Origin: Lumbricus rubellus
Taxonomy: Eukaryota > Annelida > Clitellata > Crassiclitellata > Lumbricidae
NCBI GenBank assembly: GCA_945859605.1
Contig: OX243816.1
Span: forward strand, 37,418,176 to 37,482,175
Reading direction: 5' to 3'
DNA length: 64,000 bases
The position numbers were made by a program, and so were the translations under genes. The notes under the pieces were generated by a model. That model was not told the DNA's origin and made no database searches. It worked only from the letters and a program-made list of their open reading frames with translations. Shown in pieces: positions 45,724 to 57,627 of the stretch; the stretch's first letter is position 1, and every line of letters begins with the position of its first letter.

Positions 45724-45977
45724 CACTTACTGACTTACTTCAAATTAGCAAGTAGTAAAATATAGGCAAAAAATGCGCTATATAATTTCTGAACACAGAA
45801 ATCAATTCAATATATCAGTCGCTGTGGACTCTTTAAAATACACTCTACAGTTCTAAAATGCAAGTCTCTATCAGTTCAGCTTTACATCCAAAAAATCAAT
45901 ATACTAGCAATATTGTTCTATGCTGTTTCTAGTGTCATTAATGTTCAATTAGATCAGTTTTTAAGCTGACTAAAATC

Positions 45978-45995
45978 CCGGAATCTGAGTTCCCA
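45978..45995 (-). other. Candidate primer binding site of the Gmr1-like element
   Basis: Minus-strand TGGGAACTCAGATTCCGG starts three bases after the 5' LTR. It has the TGG start required for a tRNA primer; I could not match the tRNA. Confidence 0.5.
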
Positions 45996-45998
45996 TAC

Positions 45999-47007
45999 TG
46001 TCGCATACCAGGTTTCACCCTAGACGCTTTATAAACTCAGTGATTCGTAATGGGTGATCAAGAATGTTACCTAGAATTAGCCTACAACAAGAACTCGCTG
46101 TATTTCATTTTTGATGTATAATATAAATATCAACATTCAACAGTAAATATTATTCAATGACCTAACTACCTAGTGTGGCGTATTTGATTAAATAATTATT
46201 ATTGTGAGTGGTCTTATCTTCACTCATGCGTCCATTCTCGTTGGATGATGAAGTCCTTCACTCAAGAAGATTTCACTCGGTCCTCGTCTCGAATACAGGG
46301 AACAGACTGGATGGACAAGAAGGATCGGTTGATCCTCCCTCGAAGTCGTCCGTCGTAGTTCACCACCGTACTGATGCTGAATTGTAGGCTGCGTCTCTTC
46401 ACAGCGGCCTACCGGTCTTCCACCTCCGTTGTCGTTGCCGTTTCGCCTCCTCGCTCACTCCAGATCAATCGCAATTGATTTTCACAGTTCTCGCCGATTG
46501 CTCAATTCTCATCAACTGTGAATCGCTCGAAAACGTTCAGCGCTTCGCAAAGTCACTAAACTTAACCGGCCAAAGGTACTACCTTCCCCTCGGACTTACA
46601 GTTCTGCAGTAGGAACAAGTAGACACTGAAATCTTACTTTCCCACAATGGATCATCAAGGCCTTTCGAATTAACTTCACGAATCGCCAAAATGTTTAATG
46701 GCGACCGTCTCGTCGAAAGTTTTTGCCTCAAATCCCTGTTATTATTGCTGTCGTCTGCCTCGCTCACTTCTTGGCACGCTGCCAACGCGCGCCTTGTTAT
46801 CGTCCTGTGCGTAACGCTTGTTTCTGGCCTCCTCATGCGTTGACTGACTTTTGTTGCGCATTTGTTTTTATATTAAGCTAAGCCACAACTGTTCATTATA
46901 AATAACTAATACGCCAGTAATTACGCTAGCTTGACTATTACCTATAATTAATAATTAAACAGTTCATCAGTTAATTAATTCGTTTGTTAAGCATTTAATT
47001 CGCTACA
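45999..47007 (-). repeat. 5' LTR of the Gmr1-like element
   Basis: 1009 bp; the outer end is flanked by AGCAC at 47008-47012, identical to the 5 bp beside the 3' LTR. Confidence 0.95.
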
Positions 47008-49655
47008 AGCACTACTGTAGTAGCAAACTCCTTCTAATCTGTTCTAATCTAATCTAATCTGACCTTACCTTAGACCTTAGTCCTTTCCGGGAAGATCTGC
47101 ACAACAGGCAATGCAGTTTACCCACTCCGTGTTTCAATCTATATAGTCTAATAAAAACAAATTTAGCAAGTATAGGCCTAGGCTATGGAAACAGGGCTTT
47201 TCTACGGTGCAGTTCTACACAAAAGATGCAGTTGTAAATGAATTGGTGCAGTTGTAAAAGCAGTTCTGCTCAGGGTGAGATCTGCCTAATTTTCTGGTAA
47301 TGACATTCCTTATGTTCACGTTAAGGTTTTCTCCTTAGATCCGAATCCCTCATCACGCGCGCTTTATTGGCGACGATAGGCTACTAACAGTTCAACAGCT
47401 TTCTCGCTGACATCGTTGTTTGCATAACAATATTATTGTGACGTAGGCCTAATAGCGATAATATCTAACTTTGCGTGTAATGCGTCGAGAGGTTACTTCC
47501 TAATTCCAATAAAGTCTAAGCTCACCAGCATGCTTACCTACTTTCTTACTATCCAATTAATTTTACTCTCTTACGTACATACTTACTTTGCGTCACCGTT
47601 TACATTTTTGCAATATCAAAATCTCGCAGATGAACTATGACGTCATGAAAGTGCGTTGCCAACAGTGACCAAGCAGATATTAATGACTTAACGGCTGTAG
47701 AATTATTTATTTTAAATAACCTTAAACGGACCAGCATGCTTTTTAGAAGCGCTATAATAGAATTTTCAGGTTCAAAATCTGGGAGATTTTCTGTCATGGC
47801 GTAACAATGGACTTTTAAAATAGAATTGACGTACGTCGTGTATAGGCTATAAACCCTAGCAACCGTTGTCTAAATTGTGACGTCTAATATCCATTCAGCG
47901 AATTTGGCGCTGTGGATACGTGTATAAAAGAAAGCGTCTTTATTTTGTTCCTCCAGTCCAAAATCCGGTCACTTACCTTAGTTAGCGGATAATGTATTTA
48001 CTCTTCAACTATTTACAACCAAATGTTTAAGGAATTCGTAGAAACCTGACTTTTTGTGAGCATAATATTGCTTGGACTGAGTTGTCAGGACCATACTTCG
48101 TCATCGAATTCGGGCAACATTTGTGGTCTTTCATGTTTTATACATTAACGAATATTGAAAATAATTGATCTATTTTGACAACAACGACTGATTTCGATGA
48201 GCGTATGTATATTCTCTAGGATTTTAAAGACTTAATATACTCTAGTATAATATATACACATAAATAAATATAAGCTTCAGATCTTCAATCCCAACGAGGG
48301 TCACATCATCTCGGCGCACATGAGTGGATGTGCATGAGACTACCTATCGATTTTGTAAGATCAGTCGTTGAAGAAGAAAAGATTCCAGGAAAAAATCATA
48401 GCACCTGAATTGTGAGTTCGATTTCACTCCAGTCTTTTTGTCTCTCGAGTCTCCACTATCGAGTCCTTATTTTTCCAAACCTTAAATATCTGTCTAAAGA
48501 ACGAATAGCTGAAATTAATTATAGGCTGCAGTATAGCAAATTAAACGATAGAACACGTGTGTCAGACACGCCACAGTGTGTTATTATGGACGGCCACCAA
48601 CGCCACAGTACAAATGGACAATTTTTGTAGGGAAGACCGATTGTCGGTTTCATGCCAAAGCATAGAGTGCAGACAGAACTAAATGAGTGGAATAAAGCCT
48701 GTCACACGGTGCTTTCACTCTGTGCTTCTTTCGAAACCTTCACATTATGCTTCTTCTTTGACTTTCACTTTGAGACTTTTCCGTCACTTTCACTTTTACT
48801 TTATACTTCTTTCACCACTTTCATTATACTTTTTCCTTCCGTTCGCTTCTATGCTCCTTTCGACACTTTCACTTTATACTTTTCTTTAAGTTTAACTTTT
48901 ATGCATCATTCAATTTATTCTTTTCCTTCACTTTCAAGTTCGCATTATGCTCTTTCATTACTTTCTCTTGCGTTTCAATCTTCCTTCGTTACTTTCACTT
49001 TATGCTGTTTCCATCCCTTTCACATTATGCTGTTTCCATCATGCATTCTCAATTCATTCATCTAGACTTTCACTGTATGCTTGTTTATTGCCATGGCGAG
49101 GTTTCTTTAAGTGACTGGTTGTATACACTCCGCGTCTATATACTCTTATAAGACAGAATATATATATATATATAATTTATATATATAATTTATATATATA
49201 TCTATATCTCTGCAATAAACCGTTCATCGATTGTTCGTCTGGGGGAATCCCCATGAGTCCTAATAAAACGACAGTCGACTGGGACAGATCCCTGGAATCT
49301 GAGTCCGTCCAGAAACGGACGGAAGAAGGAGAAGCAGTTTCTAAGGGAGAATCACACAATCACATGTATGGAGCTGCAGCAGCTTATCTGAAGACTAAAG
49401 ACGTCTGCAGCAGAGCGATCGTGTTTACGTCATTCCAGGCGACTGCGCATGACGGAAATGGATCCAGAAGGAACGATGTGAATAATATACGTCATTGGGA
49501 CCAGGGTGCGCTCTACACGAGAAAAGACCGATACCACTACCCCCCCCCCCAGGGAGACCGATTCCAGATTTACCAGTCTAATTGGAACAACGGGGCCAGT
49601 CACGGAATTTGTTGAACGGTTCGATGAGGCTGAGAGGCAGGCACTGCAGACATTG
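47008..49655. other. Non-coding stretch with CT-rich degenerate repeat
   Basis: No gene seen. From about 48700 to 49090 a degenerate unit of about 20-25 bp (CTTTCACTTTATACTTCTTTC and variants) recurs many times. A (TA)n run lies at 49155-49205. The 120-codon frame at 49253-49615 shows no domain. Confidence 0.45.
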
Positions 49656-49659
49656 CTGT

Positions 49660-49858
49660 TGCTGCTATCGATTGTGATTGGCGTGGTGATAGTGATGTTG
49701 GTGATGGTAAGTAGTGGAGGTGGGTGGGGTTAGAGTCTCGATGCTGATAGTGAGGTGGTAGTAGTGGCTGTAGTGGTGGTGGCAGTGGTGGTAATGATGG
49801 TGGTGATGATAGTGGCAGTGCAATTGATAATGATGAGAGTTTCGGTGGCGATAGTAGC
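49660..49858. repeat. Degenerate (GGT/GAT)n tract
   Basis: TGGTGGTGATG-type triplets over about 200 bp, next to the CATA array. Confidence 0.8.
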
Positions 49859-50038
49859 GATACATACATACATACACACACATACAATGTATTACATATA
49901 TATCATACAATGTTATGCATGAATACATACATACATACATACATAGGCCTACATACATGTACATACGTACGTAGGCTACATACATACATACATACATACA
50001 TACATACATACATACATACATACATACATACATACATA

Positions 50039-51258
50039 CACCGTGATTCAAAAAAAACTAAGCCAAATTGTTTTTCATATATCTCCAATGCCTGACAACA
50101 TATGACGCTGAAATTTTCCAAATATTTAGAGAAGTGGACCAAGAATACGATTACAAAATTTCATGAAATAAATTTGAACGGATAAAAAGATATGAATTTT
50201 TAAACTTCGTATGCCGAAATTGCAGTTTACAAGCAATTTTCTGTCAGATTCAGTAAAAAGTAAGCTAAACTGTTTTTCTTATATCTCCAATTTCTGATAA
50301 TCAATCACACTTACAATTTCCAAATATTTAGAGTATTGAACCAAGAATAGGATTCCAAAACATCATGTCATAAATTTGAACGGATAGAAAGATATGAATA
50401 TTTAAACTTCATCACCAGAAATATCAGTTTTCAGCGTGTCTGTTATGGTGTTCGTTGCGGTTCGATGCTTGATAGTTGATAAATTTTCGTCTTCAGGGAT
50501 CCTGGAGTAAAATTAACGGAGTGTATTATCGCAATGTTCTGCTGTCACAACATCTTCCACCTGTTATCAGAAATTTATAGCCCCAGAAGGCTGTTTTCTT
50601 TTTCAACAGAACAGCGCCAGCCCACAGAGCCAAGGAAACCATCGAAATGCTGACTCTCTTAGACGCTAGGCTTCATTTCTTCCTCATTATGGCCTCCGAA
50701 CAGTCCAGATTTGAATCCTGTCGACTATAAAGTGTGGAGCGTGCATGATGCACGACCGAGTCTAGCAGACAACAATCCATGATATAAACGATCTGAAGCA
50801 ACGCTCGTTGGAAGTGTGAGATGGCAGGAACCAGAGGATAATCGACGATGCCGTTTCCCAATGCATGGCGCCAGAGCCTCCAGGTTTGCGTGCAAGCAGG
50901 AGGAGGACATTTAGAGCATGTTATTTAATTAAATAATGAAACCATACTGTTGGAATCATATTGTTAGTTCAATTCTCTACATATCTGGAAAATTTTAGAA
51001 TGATTAATCATCAGGCATTAGAGATAATAGAGAAACATTTTTATTGAATCTGACAGAAAATTGCTTGTAAACTGCAATTTCGTTATGTGAAGTTTAAATA
51101 TTCATATCTTTTTATATGTTCAACTTTAGCTCATGAAACTTTGGGATCATATTCTTGGTCCACTTCTCAAAATATTTGGAAATTTTTAGCGTGCTATGTT
51201 ATCAGGCATTAAAGATATATGAAAAACAGTTTGGCTTAGTTTTTTTTGAATCACGGTG
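50039..51258 (+). mobile_element. Tc1/mariner-like element with long inverted repeats, copy 2
   Basis: Ends CACCGTGATTCAAAAAAAAC and complement, flanked by TA. Same layout as 25249-26461, with inverted arms of about 330 bp. The two copies share small internal differences, so they derive from one deleted parent. Confidence 0.85.
50525..50890 (+). pseudogene. Mariner-like transposase remnant in copy 2
   Basis: Encodes TAPAHRAKETIEML and, in another frame, WPPNSPDLNPVDYKVWS, the second and third aspartate blocks of mariner-type transposases. Stops and frameshifts separate them. The SPDLNPVDYKVW block is better kept here than in copy 1. Confidence 0.7.
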
Positions 51259-51533
51259 TACATACATACATACATACATACATACATACATACATACATA
51301 CATACATACATACATACATACATACATACATAGGCCTACATAAATGTACATACGTACGTAGGCTACATACATACATACATACATACATACATACATACAT
51401 ACATACATACATACATACATACATACATACATACATACATACATACATACATACATACATACATACATACATACATACATACATACATACATACATACAT
51501 ACATACATACATACATACATACATACATACATG

Positions 51534-53454
51534 TAAGCCTTTGCTTGTCTTGCATATAACTTCGCTTTTTATCGTTGCTGACGTTGCATTATATGCTTTC
51601 ATCTGCCATGCAATTACTGCTGTGAGCCAATTAAATCTGATGACTTCTATAGCGCCTCAAAAATACGAATGTCTTGAAAGCTTCGAAGGCGCCACATCAA
51701 TGGGTCGCTAATGAGCTCAGCTGAGACCAACCAAGGTGCAAGTTGCTGCAACGCATGAATATGACATCATATAATGACGTTATGTAATCATGGAGGGAGA
51801 CAGGTGGGGGCATCAAATGACAAGAGTTGCCAACAGGTAGCATACAGGTGTACAAGCAGGTAACATAGGCAGCTACTGATTAGCACTCAATTGCTCGCGC
51901 ATGCTATTATAGTAGAGCCTTTGTCGGGTTCCCTAAGAGACAAAGGGTTCACTCTGTTCAGGCAAGGCTTTATCTTATGTCTAAATTCGTCACTCGTGTG
52001 TTTGTTAATTAATATGTGCTTGTTAATATTAGACCTATAATTATATTACAATGATCAACTCGTTTGCTAACATGCATTCATTTCCCGTTTTCCGTTTTAC
52101 ATCATTGTTATATGCATAGCAAGAAGAAGAATAGTGATCTTACGCGGGTATATATGCAGTGCCATTCGTATTGCTCCAAACTTCTTCCCACTCCATGGCA
52201 GCCACTCCACTTATTTTACGCGAATCCCTCAAATGTCGAGACTTCCTCATTCGCAACATAAAATGCATGCGTATTGTAATACACAGGTCTGGGCTTTTAA
52301 TAAATAATTATTATGTATCTGGTATATCATCATTCCCATTTTCTCGTCGCTTTCTCTATCACTGTAGGCCTACATTGTATGCATGGGTGTCGGACACTGT
52401 AGGTCTATGTATACATTAATCGACCAATTATTTTTTTATTGGCGTTATTGATAAGCGAAGCAAACACAACATATCTAATACAAGAGGTGGGCAGCGAACG
52501 GCCCTGGACCCCTGTCCATCTCTGGGCCCTTTAAACTGGTCCATGACATGTCTTTTATGTTAGTATTGTAGGCCTACATGGAATATGGAAACTTTTTATC
52601 CGTTTTATTGTAGTTTTATACAAAACGAAGACTATAATTATGTCGTCACAATTAATTAGAAATCCATTTAAAAAGGTATTATATCTTATAACAGCAACGA
52701 ACGAAGCTGATGACATAACAATGGCATTGTATAGAACAAAAAGATGTCGTAATAATACAAGGTTCATAAAAATTAATTACTTCATCATCATCATCGTCGT
52801 CATCATCATGGCCACTTTGTAGGTCGACACAATTAATGACATAATAATAGTGTGTGTGGAACAAACAGAATGATGTCGTCACAATGAAAAGTACACACCG
52901 CAAAGCTAATAGGCCAATATCCTAATGGCACCATATAACACCGTGACGACACATATATTGTCTATACAAGTAAATAAATGCGGAGTTGTTGTTTGAATAA
53001 CCTAGCGTTTGTTTGGCGTTGAATGCAATTATGATGCAATAATCTAATGAGTGTTCTAAAACTGGAATCTAATGCACTAGATGGAGAATATATAGGCCTA
53101 ATAAAATATTAATACGTGCAAAAAGAGGTCGCAAACAATTTAGTTATTGCTTGATAAGCAAAAACTAAAAAGGAATAAACCCGAATAAATAAAAAATATC
53201 TGTTATTAGTAGGTAATAGTATAATTATAAACCTTTATAAAGTATGTACTGGTGTGCATATATGCATGTACGATTGTACGTTTGTATGCATAATTATGTG
53301 CTTGGATATAGCCTAGGCCTAAATATTCACAGAGCCCTTCAGAATCTCTCAGAAACGATAATGTTTATATACAGTGCTTAGAACGTGATGTGCACTAACT
53401 ATTATATAATTTATATATACAATCATTATATATAATTATATGCATCCATGTATA
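51534..53454. other. Non-coding stretch
   Basis: A+T-rich, with a short (ATC)n run at about 52783-52810 and AT palindromes near 53400-53440. No gene or RNA is recognised. Confidence 0.5.
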
Positions 53455-53640
53455 TTAGGGTGCATCAAAAAATTTTTTTATTAAAATTTCAGTTGTCTGG
53501 CATTTACTTATGTTACATTACCTCACAGAAACATTATGGTGAGAAAGAAAATTTAATTCAAAAATATTTAGAGGTCCCCCCAGACCTTTGAAGTTTTGTT
53601 TGGTTTCCATTGCTTGTTTTGTGGAAAACGTATTCATTCA

Positions 53641-53851
53641 TTCATTCATTCATTCATTCATTCATTCAGAGCATTTATATAGCGCCCCTTCAAGAAACTA
53701 CTCAGAGGCGCTCCCAGCCCAACCACGAACAAAGAAAAAAGACTTGAGGGACTTGTAGAACGCAGCCGGATGGACCACAAGTAGTGAGCGAAGCGTAACC
53801 GGGAGGTCGTTCCAAACAGTAGGCCCCACGACCGAGAAAGCACGGCGCTGC
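53641..53851 (-). mobile_element. SINE-like repeat with (GAAT)n tail
   Basis: On the minus strand the 3' end reads GGGAGCGCCTCTGAGTAGTT, then GCGCTATATAAATGCTC and a (GAAT)n tail. The same 3' motif occurs at 13893-13960 and 15475-15690. The piggyBac element was inserted into it at TTAA; the rest continues past 59362 (TAGCCAAGCGAGCCCGCGGG). Confidence 0.6.
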
Positions 53852-54220
53852 TTAACCCTTATAGGGTAACCGGGGGGTAAAAAATAACCCCCAGCCTACT
53901 TTTTTTGTATACTTTTTTTTGAATAAAAGAAAATAGACTTGTGCTTTTGTGACTTTTCCTAAATATGTTTTTTCTTCACAATGTCGTTCTCAGCTGTGCC
54001 AAATTGCGCTGCCACCTAGCGGCAGACTAGTGTGAAAAGTAAGGTTTCATATTCCAGTACTGGATAAATCATTTCTACACTATGTAGATGTAAGCATATA
54101 GTAGTTGATAGAACTGAATTGTTGGAGATATGTGGTTCTTGTATTTTTGCATATGAATTAGCCATTCTTTGCTGTATGAATTATATTTCAGGTTGCATTA
54201 TATTAGTGTATAGTCTAAGC

Positions 54221-55056
54221 CAGGGGTGTCAAACCTTTTTGAGTGGCGGGCCAGAATGAACATCTTCCAACAAGTGGCGGGCCAGGGTGTCGAAACTCGT
54301 GAGAAAAATTGGGTATAGTGATTTGAGAGGGAGCTCCAGGCTTGGTCAGCCAATTCCCATAAAATTTTTGTATAAGTAAATCTCAAATGGTGCCATTTTT
54401 AGCATACAAAACAGCCAAATAGGGAGGCTTATAAAATCTTAATTTTGATTTTCATTATCAGTCGTGGACATGACATAGAACTCGTAAAGCTTTTGGTCTA
54501 AACCTAAGGTAATTAAATCTAGTTATTGTCATAAAATAAATGGCTCACAGTCTACCAGTAAGCTTGCAATAAAAAAATTATCACTTTAAGTTTAAGTCTT
54601 GTAGGCCTATCCCTTCACAACGCTATCGTTTTCCTCACAAATTAAACATGGGCCTACTGGATAACTGTTGTATTCACCAAAGAAATACATATCCATCCAA
54701 ATATCGCGAAAAGGTCTTGATTTAATGTCCTCTTTCGTTTCTTATTAAATTTTGACAACATTTTAAATATTATAACTGTTTCGTAACTTTCATAATTTTG
54801 TCAACCAACCGGAAACCACAGAAGGCACAGATTATGACAGATACACACAGTCTACAAAGAGCTGTGCGAGTGTGCGTCTGAGCAAAAGTGACGTCATTAA
54901 GAAAAAAAACTTCCATGTATTTGGCGCTGACCGTAAAATATCAAAATTTGAACTTTTATTCTCAAATTTTGTAATCTTTAGGAAAGGCTCGGCGGGCCAG
55001 AAAAAAATCGTCGGCGGGCCAGAAATGGCCCGCGGGCCAGCTCTTTGACATCCCTG
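54221..55056. mobile_element. hAT element, family A, copy 2 (836 bp)
   Basis: Ends CAGGGGTGTCAAACC and, inverted, CAGGGATGTCAAAGAG; perfect 8-bp duplication GTCTAAGC (54213-54220, 55057-55064). Close match to 43813-44657 throughout with small indels; non-autonomous. Confidence 0.93.
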
Positions 55057-55060
55057 GTCT

Positions 55061-56170
55061 AAGCGGTACACAAAAGTAAACTGCACTTTTTGAACACGGG
55101 TTGCCGCTTGGCACAGTTGTAGTTGGGACCCAAGAGAACATTTTAAGAAGGGGAGCCATCCGAAATTTCCCTTAGAATTCAAGATGGCGGCTTTTTTCAA
55201 AATGGCGGTCTGAGGCTCAAAAATTCTTATAAATCATTGTATCATCTCGTGTCTGGTGTCGTTTCTATATATTTCGGACTCGATTAACACGAATCTAAGG
55301 TCAAAATCAACATTAGACATAAAAATTTGGTCAAAAGAAGAACTTTTACATTAAAAAACAGCAAAATTGCTATTAAAATTTACAAAATAGCTCTTCATTT
55401 CCATTGCTTGTTTTCCAATTTTTTGTGGCATATTCCTTCATAGCTCTGGATGTTTTCCCACAGTTTTGATTATTATGCATCCATCGGAACCATTTAGAAT
55501 TATCTTTTGAACTCAAAATGGCGGCTTCTTAAAAATGGCGTTCGGCGTCAAATACATTCATACAAGTTGTCAAGACATGCATGTCACGTCTAGTGTCGTT
55601 TACATATATAATTTTTGACTCGAAGATCGCCAATCTAAGGTCCAAATCATCATAGGACATCAATATAAAGCCAATATGATCAATGTTTTGCAAAACAGCA
55701 AAACTGTTTTTATAAAAAAATATTTCTTTTGTCTTCGTTGCCTTTCTTCAGTTTTTCGTGACATCCTTCCGCATGTATCTGGGTGGTTCTTGCAATTCAA
55801 TCTATAATTATTATAATTTATAGCCTAATTAGACTAAATAGCTAAAACCTAATTATCGTAGTTTTTTATATTTTCGCCCGGAAAGAGAAAACGCCAGCAG
55901 AGCAGTTATAGCCAACAGTACAACGATTATGACAATGACGTCGATGATTATGATTAGACGACGATGATTATAATGATGACGACAACGACGACGTCATTAT
56001 TCGATCCGTATACCTTGGCAACAGCGTCCGGTCCTGCGTCGTTACGGATGAGTGATTCGTTGATGACGAGATAGAAGATTCGCGCCTGATGAGCAGTTGG
56101 ACCGTGATCATGGACCTTGACCCCCACGAACAACGTCAGATTGGTCGATTCAGACATGCTGGTGGTGGAG
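55061..56170. repeat. Left arm of the long palindrome
   Basis: About 1.1 kb, inverted copy at 56757-58857. The outer part holds two diverged tandem monomers of about 330 bp (55180-55500 and 55505-55800), sharing ATGGCGGC, TAGTGTCGTTT and AATCTAAGGTC words. The inner part is cadherin-like. Confidence 0.9.
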
Positions 56171-56760
56171 GTGGTGGTGGTTGTGGTGGTGGTAGTTTGA
56201 TGGAGATGACACCTGTTCTCTGGTCGATCTGGAGGAGGGTGCGGTGGTGGTGATGGTAAGCGGCGTCTACAGGATGCTGAGATATGTAATGGGAGAGACG
56301 GGCATTGTCTTCTGCATCAGCATCTCTATATGCTGCTGTAGCCACTTTGTACAGATCGTAGTAGGTTGAGTCCAGCAGCGAGACCCGTCGCCGTCTAGTC
56401 GTCGTCTGTCCGTTTAGCCCGTCATCCGGATCGTTGGCTCTGAGATTAGTGACGAAGGTTCCATTGAGAGCATCCTCCGACACCTCGGCCACTCCAGACT
56501 CTGTCAAGACATTGACCGTCACAATTGCCACATTGTCATTGACGTCGGGGACGTATATGATTTACGCTTGCTTCGTAAGTCAATCGGACGTCATGACTTG
56601 AGTCAATGGCAAGCACTTGCAATTTATGGAGAGATGCAGATTCAAAGTCCAGCCTCCTCAGCAGCTCAATTGCTCCAGGTTCGTTATTTAGGCGGGAGAT
56701 TTCGGTCGTCCTTGAGGGCCTATTGCAGCAGCTGGCGTCGAGGTAGAACCGAACTAATCC
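55868..56760 (-). pseudogene. Captured cadherin fragment: two EC repeats and transmembrane segment
   Basis: Read on the minus strand from about 56760. The first frame ends an extracellular cadherin repeat (GAIELLRRLDFESASLHKLQ, then VLAIDSSHD). After a one-base frameshift comes the linker PDVNDNVAIVTVNV, the calcium-binding DxNDN signature. The next repeat begins VAEVSEDALNGTFVTNL and RANDPDDGLNG. A further shift in a proline-coding triplet run precedes LTLFVGVKVHDHG, a short stalk, and a hydrophobic Val/Ile-rich segment (NNDVVVVVIIIII) that would cross the membrane. This is the architecture at the end of a protocadherin ectodomain, where calcium-dependent cell adhesion occurs. With two or more frameshifts and no start it cannot make a protein. 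The inner arms of the palindrome repeat its last third. Confidence 0.8.
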
Positions 56761-56769
56761 ACCACCACC

Positions 56770-57072
56770 ATGTCTGAATCGACCAATCTGACGTTGTTCG
56801 TGGGGGTCAAGGTCCATGATCACGGTCCAACTGTTCCTCAGGCGCGAACCTTCTGCTATCCCGTCATCAACGAATCACTCATCCGTAACGGCACAGAACC
56901 TGACGCTGTTGCCAAGGGAGACGGATCGAATAATGACGTCGTTGTCGTCATCATCGTAATCGTCATCGTCATAATCGTTGTACTGTTGGTCATAACTGCT
57001 GTGCCGGCGTTTTCGCTTTCCGGGCGAAAATATGAAAGACTACGATTATTAGGTTTTAGCTATTTAGTCTAA
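56770..57072 (+). pseudogene. Second, inverted copy of the cadherin juxtamembrane segment
   Basis: An open frame of 100 codons: LTLFVGVKVHDHGPT, a stalk, NNDVVVVIIVIVIVIIVVLL (transmembrane) and SGRKYERLR (stop-transfer), then a stop. It repeats, in opposite orientation, the end of the cadherin fragment on the minus strand at 55954-56157. Without an upstream exon it is a fragment, not a gene. Confidence 0.75.
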
Positions 57073-57627
57073 TTATAAATTATAATAATTATAAATAGAA
57101 TTGCAAGAACCACCCAGATACATGAGGAAGGATGTCACGAAAAACTGAAGAAAGGCAACGAAGACAAAAGAAATATTTTTTTTATAAAAACAGTTTTGCT
57201 GTTTTGCAAAACATTGATCATATTGGCTTTATATTGATGTCCTATGATGATTTGGACCTTAGATTGGCGATCTTCGAGTCAAAAATTATATATGTAAACG
57301 ACACTAGACGTGACATGCATGTCTTGACAACTTGTATGAATGTATTTGACGCCGAACGCCATTTTTAAGAAGCCGCCATTTTGAGTTCAAAAGATAATTC
57401 TAAATGGTTCCGATGGATGCATAATAATCAAAACTGTGGGAAAACATCCAGAGCTATGAAGGAATATGCCACAAAAAATTGGAAAACAAGCAATGGAAAT
57501 GAAGAGCTATTTTGTAAATTTTAATAGCAATTTTGCTGTTTTTTAATGTAAAAGTTCTTCTTTTGACCAAATTTTTTTGTCTAATGTTGATTTTGACCTT
57601 AGATTCGTGTTAATCGAGTCCGAAATA

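Larger units (their letters stand above)
31531..47007 (-). mobile_element. Gmr1-like Ty3/gypsy LTR retrotransposon, near full length, nested into
   Basis: A complete element in minus orientation: 5' LTR 45999-47007, 3' LTR 31531-32539, each 1009 bp, with ends TGTCGC/GCTACA read on the plus strand. The 5-bp duplication AGCAC flanks it (31526-31530 and 47008-47012). Order on the minus strand is gag, zinc knuckle, protease, a TAG, integrase, reverse transcriptase, RNase H. Integrase ahead of reverse transcriptase, with a gypsy-type RT, defines the Gmr1 clade. Without the 8-kb nested insertion and its duplication it would be about 7.5 kb. The LTRs differ at two positions by my comparison, so insertion is recent. 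It is now inactive: gag is split, and pol has a frameshift. Confidence 0.95.
49859..51533. repeat. (CATA)n array interrupted by a mariner-like element
   Basis: CATA repeats at 49859-50038 resume at 51259 and run to 51533. Both halves contain the same AGGCCTACAT and GTACATACGTACGTAGGCTA interruption, so the array either existed in duplicated form or was copied during repair. Confidence 0.9.

Noticed and set aside
49253..49615. 120-codon frame as a gene
   Set aside because: No recognised domain, weak start context, and it runs into a G/T-rich simple repeat.
55954..57072. A live cadherin gene here
   Set aside because: The repeats are broken by frameshifts, part is duplicated in inverted orientation, and all of it lies within transposon ends.
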